From: Mesostigma viride
Lineage: Eukaryota > Streptophyta > Mesostigmatophyceae > Mesostigmatales > Mesostigmataceae
Direction: 5' to 3'
DNA length: 64,000 nt
Assembly: GCA_009746045.1 (NCBI GenBank)
Contig: RPFO01000253.1
Coordinates: 62,001-126,000, forward strand
Shown here: positions 56,301-64,000 of the stretch, piece by piece
How the letters are laid out: each line of letters opens with the position of its first letter
Numbering within the stretch: position 1 is the stretch's first letter
The notes under the pieces: model-generated
Told to the model about the DNA's origin: nothing
Seen by the model: the letters and a program-made list of their open reading frames with translations, nothing else
Databases searched by the model: none
Translations under genes and position numbers: made by a program

Positions 56301-59078
56301 CGGCAGGGCGGCAGGGCGGCAGGGCGTGATTATAGAAATTTGGACGATGCATCGGGCCAGCAGTGGGGCACCGGTCATGCTGAGATCCTCTCAAACCCAT
56401 CACTAAGAGCATGATTATAGAAATTTGGACAATGCATAGGGCCAGCGACGCTCTGCTGGCCCGGCCAGCGACGCTCCCTCCACCTGGGCGGACCTGCTTA
56501 AGCACCACACCACCTCCACCACCTCCACCATCGCGGCACAGCTCAAGCAACAAGCACTCGACCTTCGGGAGGAGGCCGAGCTCGACAAGCGCAGCCACAA
56601 TGTCATCGTCAAGCACTTCGACCAGCCGGCAGACGAGACCCCGACGAGTCTTCTCACAGCATTTAAGCGCGACATTCTTGCCCCCATGCTACTCACAGGT
56701 GAGCTGCGGATGTCGGCTGTCCGCCTCCCCCGCGCGCGGGGTAAGGCTGGCCCGGCACCCGTGCTCCTCACCGTTAAGTACATGGCGGACAAGCTGTCGC
56801 TCCTTAAATGCCGCAAGAAGCTCTTGGGGACTTGCTTCACGCTGGACGACGACTTGACCCTGGCCCAGCAACAGCGACGACGCGAGCTATGGCCGACCTA
56901 CCTTCAGCTCCGGCAGAGCGCAGGGGGGAAGCCGGTATACTGGAGGGGGGCGGTCATCCATGTTGACCATAAGCCCTGGCAGGCACCTCCTGCCACCCCA
57001 GCAACCTCAGTCTAGGGAATATATACCAGTAGTGTAGATTAGTCAGGCTTAGCCTAGCATGTGGCCTACGCGCATGTGCGCCCATAATTGCCCCCATGGA
57101 TGATGCCTTCAGAATTAAGCCAAGCCATGCATGCCTATAATGGGACCCCCCATGGATGCTGCATTAGGAATTCAGCCCTGCAATGCCTATGCAGAGAGTC
57201 GCTCTCTGTTGAGAAGCCATGCCCTAGCTCTCTTATAGCCATGGTGATCTTCCCCCCCCATGACAGGCTCCCCTTAGCTGGGTTGAGCTTGATAGATCGT
57301 GGTGGTGCAGGTGCCCTTGGTGCACCTAGAGCAAGTGTTGTTTACATTCCCACCCTTGCAGGAAGTAGCTTAGAATGTATTGAAAGCCATATGCCCCTTC
57401 TCTGGGATATGTGCTACATACACTCCCAACGGAGTTATGTTCCTAATCAATTAATTAATTAATAGGGCCAGCAGTGAGGCACGGGCCATGCTGAGCTCCT
57501 CTCAAACCCATCACTAAACCTACAAGCCCGATGTAAGACTAGTCACCTCGCTTTGCCTGGGTTTGCGTGTGGGGAGAGGCGCTGCCCCCTATTGATGAAA
57601 CCTGCTGGCGCTGCTATCTACTACACGTGGGGAGATGCGCTGCCCCCTATTGATGAAACCTGCTGGCGCTGCTATCTACTACAAGTATGCGCGATGATGT
57701 CAGCAATTGGAATGCCCGCATGCTTGTTCATGCACGTGCCCTGCTGTGGGTTCATGGTGAACTGCTAGGTCTCTTGCCCTTCCCTTGACCTTTCACAAAG
57801 GAGCATGGAAGCTGTACTCCACACTTGGCCCCAAGTGAAGAAAGGGCCCTGTACATTTGGACCTTCACGGTGGCTGCCTTGGGAAGACATAGCGGATATG
57901 GTACGGATGCCTTGCGAAGCTACAGCATGTGATACGTATCCGAGGCTCACCTCTCCAGCTTGATGAGGGCAGAGCACTCTGGCATTTCCTCCCTGCAAGG
58001 CCCACGCCGCCCGGCCAAGAACATAGGCACCGGGGCAAGTTGTACCATGATAAAAAATGTATCAGCAGAGGGGCTAGCACACTGTGCAGACTGTGCCCGT
58101 GGGGGGGGGGGGGGGGAGGGGGGGGGGGAGGGAGGGAGGGAGGGAGGGAGGGAGGGAGGGAGGGAGGGAGGGAGGGAGGGAGGGAGGGAGGGAGGGAGGG
58201 AGGGAGGGAGGGAGGGAGGGAGGGAGGGAGGGAGGGAGGGAGGGAGGGAGGGAGGGAGGGAGGGAGGGAGGGAGGGAGGGAGGGAGGGAGGGAGGGAGGG
58301 AGGGAGGGAGGGAGGGAGGGAGGGAGGGAGGGAGGGAGGGAGGGAGGGAGGGAGGGAGGGAGGGAGGGAGGGAGGGAGGGAGGGAGGAGGGAGGGAGGGA
58401 GGGAGGGAGGGAGGGAGGGAGGGAGGGAGGGAGGGAGGGAGGGAGGGAGGGAGGGAGGGAGGGAGGGAGGGAGGGAGGGAGGGAGGGAGGGAGGGAGGGA
58501 GGGAGGGAGGGAGGGAGGGAGGGAGGGAGGGAGAGAGGGAGGGATATGCACCGACTGATGGAATGCGCAAATGACTTATCAACATTAATGCTTCCTTCCG
58601 ATTCTCCCCCCTGCCCCCCTTCCCTCTCCCCCCCACCACCCACCCCCCCCGCCCCGCGCCCCCTATCTCTCTCACGTCATATATAATGCAGTAGGTTTCC
58701 AGTACGTACTCGAGAGTCGTGCTGATAGGCAGCACCAGATCTTGCTTTTAGCGGGCTGTAGTAAGCCTTGCAGAATCGAGAACATGTTAAAAGAAAGGTA
58801 AACCCATAACCCACTCATTATACGTAACTCGCCCGCCGGAAACACAAAAATCTTTAAAGAGGCCAACACTGCACCTACCTCGGATCGTATCTCAACATCC
58901 AAATCCATGACAGGAAATAGACTTACTCCATGGCTGCCATTGAAAGACTTGTCGGTTTCTCAGGAGGCTGAGGGTCGGCTTCTGTTGCGAGAAGTATGTG
59001 TATCAACAGAAACATGGAGGCGCAACCGCCGACAACCCATGGTGCTACTTTCTTGAATTTGCGAGGGATCTGTGCCAT
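50366..59078 (-). CDS. Membrane-anchored coiled-coil protein with acidic Gln/Glu/Gly tail, unrecognised
   Basis: Nine exons fit together in phase into 486 aa: 59,078-58,927, 57,992-57,951, 56,045-55,848, 55,274-55,103, 54,503-54,435, 54,298-54,203, 51,709-51,677, 51,340-51,275 and 50,998-50,366. Residues 12-31 (APWVVGGCASMFLLIHILLA) are a membrane segment after a basic MAQIPRKFKK start. Residues about 52-210 are coiled coil (LERREAWDLKWEEQLDRELH, ADRGEKEILARVQAAEARFH). Residues 277-486 are acidic, low-complexity and rich in Gln, Glu, Gly and Ala. I do not recognise the family. A single-pass membrane tether is an inference. Introns hold (GGGA)n, a LINE insertion, a 14-bp repeat and a 2-kb satellite. 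Least certain points are the acceptor of exon 6 (GCCAAG|AGAGC) and its donor, GTAACT at 54,202 or GTCTCT at 54,217. The start could also be upstream within 59,156. Confidence 0.7.
51556..51626 (+). repeat. 14-bp tandem repeat in coiled-coil gene intron 7
   Basis: Five copies of AGGCACCAAGCCAA with small variants, inside the 336-bp intron between exons 7 and 8. Confidence 0.9.
52250..54202 (-). repeat. 24-bp satellite filling coiled-coil gene intron 6
   Basis: About 81 copies of a 24-bp unit, GTAACTGGCATGATAGCTAC then TGTA on the minus (sense) strand. The main variation is at one or two positions (ATCATG, ATCGTG, ATCGTT, ATTATG). The period is eight codons without stops in several frames, so open frames of 650-750 codons run on both strands; I read these as artefacts. 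The array begins exactly at the preferred donor of exon 6. Confidence 0.95.
56274..56324 (+). repeat. 8-bp microsatellite (GGGCGGCA)n
   Basis: Six copies of GGGCGGCA in intron 2 of the coiled-coil gene, just upstream of the LINE insertion site. Confidence 0.9.
56447..57461 (+). mobile_element. 1,015-bp 5'-truncated non-LTR insertion with 11-bp target-site duplication
   Basis: Bounded by ATAGGGCCAGC at 56,436-56,446 and 57,462-57,472. A continuous frame from the 5' border to a stop at 57,013-57,015 encodes TWADLLKHHTTSTTSTIAAQ, a helical stretch, then LTVKYMADKLSLLKCRKKLL, FTLDDDLTLAQQQRRRELWP and GGKPVYWRGAVIHVD. This looks like the nucleic-acid-binding ORF1-type domain of L1-like elements (inference). 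A 440-bp 3' UTR ends TCAATTAATTAATTAA. It interrupts a host segment (GGCACNGGNCATGCTGAG..CTCTCAAACCCATCACTAA) that also occurs intact at about 56,363-56,406, next to the insertion, so that host segment was already duplicated. It lies antisense in intron 2 of the coiled-coil gene. Confidence 0.9.
57569..57684 (+). repeat. 58-bp tandem duplication
   Basis: Two almost identical copies starting GTGGGGAGANGCGCTGCCCC and ending CTACTACA, in intron 2 of the coiled-coil gene. Confidence 0.92.
58100..58544 (+). repeat. (GGGA)n microsatellite, about 445 bp
   Basis: Preceded by a short poly(G) run. About 105 GGGA units with a single phase break (GGAGGA near 58,386). It lies in intron 1 of the coiled-coil gene, so the transcript carries the polypyrimidine strand. 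Confidence 0.98.
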
Positions 59079-60011
59079 GTTCCGCAGACCGACGATACCT
59101 GAGATGTAGTCCTGCACTATGAAGCTGCTATCCTGTTTGGCAAAAGATTTGTGCATCCAAATTTGGCTGGAAGTGTTCCAACACTAAACGGCTAGTGAGC
59201 AGCTTTGCGTCCTACCAGTAGCTAATGGCTTCCGGTTGGCAGCAGACCCGCTTAATGTACCCACAAACAAACACTGCAATTTTAATCCCATCGGCCGATG
59301 ATTTGCACGGGGTAAAGGAGACCAGATCAACTTGCTGGAGACAACTCTTTCTCGTAGCACCCCAAGCTTATTAATAGGCGAAATCGGGCAGAGATAGCTG
59401 CTATTTGCACGAATTCGCCCTGCATACTCCAGCACTGTTCCTGAAGTGCTCACCCAAGCGCGCGCCAAATGTAATAATATCGGCGCCAAAAGTACTTGGG
59501 CACCTCGTCCGTGCGTCCCTCGATGCACGCAGCGCGCGTCATTGCAGGCTATTTTAGTCAGCCAGTCACTGATTTATAATTCCTACGCCGGTTACTGCCT
59601 TGTGTACACGTTGTCACCAGGAAACGGGATCTAATCTCAACTCAACTCAAATGGCAAAGCGTGCCCACTGCACCGCCTCCTGGGGCCGCCCTGGGCGCCC
59701 TGGATTCCCCACCTAAGAACTGCATATTTTTGGTCTTTAAAAAGCGATTGAAAGCGATGGCTGAGGGCAGACGAGGCATGGCCGACGGGGTTTGCCGAGG
59801 GAGCAATTTGCCTGGAGCCGTTCCTTGCGACCATAGGAAAGGATCTTTTCTTTGATTAGTTATGGCCAACAATGCGTAAAGCCTTGATAGTATATTTTCA
59901 GGTCTATTACGCTTTTTTGGGGGGGGGAAATGAGAGGTCATCTTTCCCGGGTGCCCGGTGAAACCATGCTCAAGGATATGTATTGAAAACCCGGGTAGTA
60001 TATAAGAGAAG
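59079..60011. promoter_or_regulatory. Divergent intergenic region between coiled-coil gene and IFT52
   Basis: The two predicted ATG codons are 933 bp apart on opposite strands. The region should hold both promoters. No specific motif was identified. The function is inferred from position. Confidence 0.4.
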
Positions 60012-63000
60012 ATGACCCTCGCTTCGGGTGATGCCGCAGGGGAAGGCGCGGGAGTTGTTCTGTTTGACTGTTGTAAGAAAGGTGTGCCAATTACCTGTAG
60101 TAAACCCAGTGGAATATTTCCAGGTGATATAATTTATGCGTCGGTTTACTCAGAAAATGGCAAGAAGATGTGCGAGGCAGATACACTGATGAGCGATTCA
60201 ACTCAGCGACTACTGTAGCATAACGAATGCCTACGTGCCTCTTATGGTGTTCCGTGTAACAGAAACCCACACGCACAAGCAAGGATTCAAACAATTGTTT
60301 CGAAGACTCCGTGGCACTTTCAAGCCAACAAGGTAAGCCAAGCTCAATCGCTTCAAAGACGATGAACCTTACTAGGAATAATTACAGCTATGTCGTTGTA
60401 ACGGCTTGCGCCATCGCCAGTCTTATCCATTGGTTGCTTGATGCGCCCTCCCAACTTGACTTGCCCATGTACACACAATATTCGGCATGGAGCGCCTGCC
60501 GCGGGCCTTCGATGGGCCGGTTGGGGAATATCTTTGTATGACAGGGGTTACGAAGGGGGAGGGGGTGGCGCACGCGGTTGGGGGACATATATATGCTCTG
60601 AAATCTTCAAATAATTAAGAGCAAGCAGAAGCTTGGGGCAATCTCGTTGACAGGGCACCTTTGATCCCAAGCTGCGAGGGACACTTGGGAAACGCTCTGC
60701 CGAGTGTTTCGTGGCATCTAGTGCCTGGTGTTGCTTCACGGGAGAAACGGTGTACGTCATGGCTGCACGGAGATAAAAGCTGCCACGTGTCCACATCTTT
60801 CTGTGGCAGCGATGGGCACCCCTGCCCTTGCCAATGGCGTGCCTGTTTAGGGCAGCCTCGCTGCCTAATGCGGGCCATGTGATTTCCGTCTTGTGCTTCC
60901 TTTGCCACGCAAGCATTCCCCTGTGTATGCTGGTTCGATGACCGTATCGTGTAAACAACAAATAAAACATCCTTTCTTTTCTTAATGATGGCACAAGGGG
61001 ATAACACAGATAAAGGGAGCAGGCCCTCCTTCTCCCTGCCCCATGTAGCACTTTAGAACTGCCCGTCACAGCTGGCTTCGGCTCAGGTTCCGTGTGCGCA
61101 TCACCCAGGGCATGGCCTGGCAGTCATGAATGTGCTAGACAAGCATATGGCACCAGGCATGCTCATCAATGCTCATCAATGAACCCAGACCGTCAGAGGG
61201 CCCGAAACCAGTATCGTCCATTCGTCCTATCGGAAACTGGCGGCGTCTTCTCGGCCAAGGCTGCTTCTTGAAGAGAAAGCGTTGGGGTCGGGGTGTTTTT
61301 TTTGTTTGGTCATGGGCAAATGTCATCCGTTGGGGACCAGAATGCAGCAGGTACTCTACAAATAATGGATTCTACTATTCATCAGTGTTTATCAAGTGCA
61401 CCCATGAGTCCGTATTAGCCATTTCGAAGGTGCCATAAGCATGCCAAATGTTTGTACCTGGTGAAGAGAGCAATTGTTTCCCAGCAAGCCCAGGAACATA
61501 GGGCTAAAAACGTCGGGTCTTTGTTTCAGCAATCTGAGTGGCAGGTCCATGACAAGTAGCTGGGGGCAGCCCATGTGCAAGGTCACGCTTGTGCTCCTCG
61601 CTATCATCTGTGCCTCCCCAACTTGGTCCACAAGAGATCGCCTCACGTTCCATACTGCCAATCTCTTTGCCCTTCTCCTGCATTGCTGAGCCGTCTTGGG
61701 CGTGTCGGGAACGTGCTGCATCATTTGGCTTGCTCGTCCTGCCACCCTTCCTCGCCTACCCATCAGCAATGAGGAGGAGATCTCCCTTGAGAAGCTCAAG
61801 ACGGCCGCCATCTGTGTGTTCGGCGCGCCGCGAGAGATGTTCACCACAAAAGAGGTGCGAGCCTGCGTGGCCTGCCATGCTATTAGCAGCATACTATAGC
61901 ACAGAAAAATAAGGCATTCTGAGGTCCCTCTTGTCATGGAGGCCTCCCCCCCCCCCCCCCCCCCCCGCCCCTGCGCCCCCCCCCAAGCGTACGAGTGAAA
62001 AGCCATGACGTAGGCTTTTCATGGATACTACTTTCGAGCATACGCATGCTTAAATGGTATGTTGCGAGATGACTCCCCTCCCTCATCTGCGTTACATTTT
62101 GATCTGTCACCGTTATTTCCAAGGAATACACACTTTCACTTGCATGGAACTATGGGTGTTCTAGACCACCTTGATTTCGCTGGCACGTACCTAAAGATTC
62201 CCCCCACCCACCTACCCACCTATGGTATTCCTAATTTGCATCGGGGACCGTCCTGTGCCATGCTCCTCACACTTTTCATCCATCATCCATCGCTGCAACA
62301 CACCAGATCAATGCGATCAAGGACTTTCTCATGGGCGGCGGCTCGGTGCTGCTGCTAATGGGCGAGGGCGGCGAGGCAGCGCTGGGCACCAACCTAAACT
62401 ACCTGACCGAAGAGCTGGGCATCATGGTCAACAATGACTGTGTGGTGAGTAGGGACCACGCGGCCCCCTAGCTACCCCCCACCAATGACTGTGTGATCAG
62501 ACTGTGCTCGTAACTGGCATCTAGCAATGAATACGTTGCGGGTACGAAGCCCTCAATGCTAGCCGGCCACTAGTGACGGTGTGGTGGGAACGGTTAGTTG
62601 CAATGAGATGGAAGAGTGGCAGGGTTGGTGGCAGGAAGGATAGTAGCAGGGCATGATTGGTGGCAGGAAGGGTGGAACATGGGCAGGGTTGGTGGTAGAC
62701 GAGTGACGGGAATGAGGTGGTGGCAAGAGCGATGGTGGGATGATGTCAAGCACCCAGTCAAGTAGTGGGAAAGCGCCCCGGCTTCTGTAAGTTCCTAGTT
62801 CACCTTCAATAGGCTGCCAGATGGCGGTGCTCGTGCTGGCATAGTGTCTCAAGCAGGCCATACCTGTTAACCTATTGACCCCACGACTCGACAGGACAGC
62901 GGCTTTCTTTGGCAGCTCTGCATCCAAGCCAGCGATGGGCTTGGCCAGGCATGGAACTTGAAGACTGATGAAATTTTATCTACTGTGAGTCTAGCTTGGG

Positions 63001-63204
63001 ACTTGTAGACTATGCATTCACCATCCCCAATGGTTGCTTACTGTGGTAGTAAATAACCTTTGCCCTTTCCCACCCCCCTCTTGCATCATGTGTTTGTTAT
63101 TTTTGCGGTCGTGTGTCCACCAGGTGCGCACGGTGTACCAGAAGTACCTGCACCCCAAGGAGGTGCTCATCACCGACGGCGTGCTCAACCGGGAGATCAA
63201 CAAC
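60012..63204 (+). CDS. IFT52: IFT52 (BLD1), IFT-B core subunit, 5' part
   Basis: IFT52 is a core scaffold of the anterograde intraflagellar-transport complex B; Chlamydomonas bld1 mutants lack flagella. Five exons are visible: 60,012-60,099 or -60,123, 60,284-60,332, 61,767-61,854, 62,307-62,444 and 63,124-63,204. They cover the N-terminal GIFT-type domain: VVLFDCCKKG, then FKQLFRRLRGTFKPTR, EEISLEKLKTAAICVFGAPR and EMFTTKE, FLMGGGSVLLLMGEGGE, GTNLNYLTEELGIMVNNDC and VRTVYQKYLHPKEVLITDGV then LNREINN. That is about 148-156 of the usual roughly 440 residues; the rest lies past the window. The end of exon 1 is uncertain: donor GTAAAC at 60,100 keeps family spacing better, GTGATA at 60,124 has the better consensus. 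Intron 4 contains decayed copies of its own donor region. Confidence 0.93.
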
Positions 63205-64000
63205 GTGCGTGAAGTGAGGGGTGGGGCAGGATGGTAGTGCTCATGTGCTCGTGCTGTGTCCAGTACCATTCTGCCGCATGGCAGTGTTTTTGCTAAGGGT
63301 TTTAACGCCGCGGTCGCAGTGGCCTCAGCCGTCAAAATCCTGCGGCGGCGGTGGCCTCGGCTGTCAAAATCCCGCGGTCGCACGCCCTTAGCACTTATAT
63401 CACAAGGGCACAAGGGCACAAGCACGCCAACATGGCAACAACTGACCACCACCCTATCGCCTAGTGGCAAGTCACTTAAGTTCTCTTTAGAAGTGATGTT
63501 GACATCACTCTGCTCTGTGCTATTAATACTGAGCCACAGAGTTATGATGATACAAAAGTCAGTTAGTTACAGTAATAAAAAAGGCCTTCATACTTAGAGG
63601 TCATTTGCGTGCAGGGCAACCAATAACCATGCAAGTCGCAGACCTTGGCAAGGCCACAAGGCACAAAGTGGCATCGTATCACATGTCTACTTTTTGTGAG
63701 CCTAGCTCAATGCATTAAAAAAAAAACAGGTGCCAACCGTGCACGCCATCCAAGCGTTACCGGATAGAATGAACGCATTAAAGCAGCTAAGAAACATGTT
63801 GTCACCCGTCACAAGCTGAATCACACGCATTATAAGAATGCCATGGCGAGTCCGCCAGGAAAGATGTTGATGTGATCCCGAATCAGCAGAGCGCGGGAAA
63901 GATTCGGGATCACTCGCCCCATGCCTTCGCCCTCCGGCTAGTTCGATTGAATGGCGACTGATATTGACACTTTCCAAACCACCCTGCAGCTGTAAGTCGC
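63205..64000 (+). other. IFT52 intron 5 (start); no further exon seen
   Basis: Follows the exon 5 donor AAC|GTGCGT. Includes a repeat at 63,309-63,381. A possible acceptor (CCCTGCAG) occurs at 63,982-63,989, but the 11 bases after it are too few to judge. Confidence 0.5.
63309..63381 (+). repeat. Short tandem repeat
   Basis: Two copies of a unit of about 33 bp containing GTGGCCTC, GCNGTCAAAATC and CGCGGTCGCA, in IFT52 intron 5. Confidence 0.8.

Noticed and set aside
57865-58735. Gly/Arg/Glu- or Pro/Ser/Leu-rich open frames across (GGGA)n
   Set aside because: Simple-sequence artefact within an intron.
58879-58908. Short exon starting at 58,908 with donor GTAGGT as start of the coiled-coil gene
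   Set aside because: Its phase does not fit the exon at 57,992-57,951, whereas the exon 59,078-58,927 with donor GTAAGT fits exactly.

Overview
The window looks like nuclear DNA of a flagellated green alga (chlorophyte, most likely Chlorophyceae). It carries intron-rich genes, two of them dedicated to cilia (an intraflagellar-transport IFT-B subunit and a central-pair C1a protein), and a plastid-type ABC1 kinase. Introns are hundreds of bases to about 2.5 kb and loaded with G- or C-rich microsatellites. LINE-type and TIR-type transposon remains fill the space between genes. The species cannot be named from the sequence alone.

Layout. 1-13,724: right end of a 36-bp satellite array, homogeneous on the left and progressively diverged toward its edge. 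14,587-15,994 (-): first three coding exons of NAA35 (NatC subunit); the rest of the gene is not in the window. 16,792-20,972 (+): a complete six-exon CLAMP-domain central-pair protein (FAP119/C1a type), head-to-head with NAA35. 21,977-28,800: transposon district with a short LINE tail carrying target-site duplications (TSDs), a decayed LINE with an APE endonuclease, a 1.7-kb piggyBac-like TTAA element and a second decayed LINE. 29,422-36,304 (-): a complete six-exon ABC1K/UbiB-family atypical kinase of 931 aa. 36,305-46,202: no confident gene; LINE pieces and repeats. 46,203-49,021 (+): complete three-exon VPS28 (ESCRT-I). 50,366-59,078 (-): a nine-exon, 486-aa membrane-anchored coiled-coil protein I cannot name, with a 2-kb satellite, a LINE insertion and a (GGGA)n tract in its introns. 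60,012-63,204 (+): first five exons of IFT52 (BLD1), head-to-head with the coiled-coil gene and continuing beyond the window.

The most unusual signal is a shared intron architecture. In at least six genes, segments spanning an exon/intron junction (last exon bases plus 5' splice site, or 3' splice site plus first exon bases) are repeated in tandem as decayed copies inside the neighbouring intron. The 2-kb 24-bp satellite in the coiled-coil gene appears to start exactly at its predicted 5' splice site and may be an extreme case.

The genes do not form an operon-like unit. NAA35/FAP119 and coiled-coil/IFT52 are divergent pairs that could share promoters; VPS28 and the coiled-coil gene are convergent. 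All exon structures were derived by hand from splice sites, reading phase and remembered family conservation; no alignment was run.
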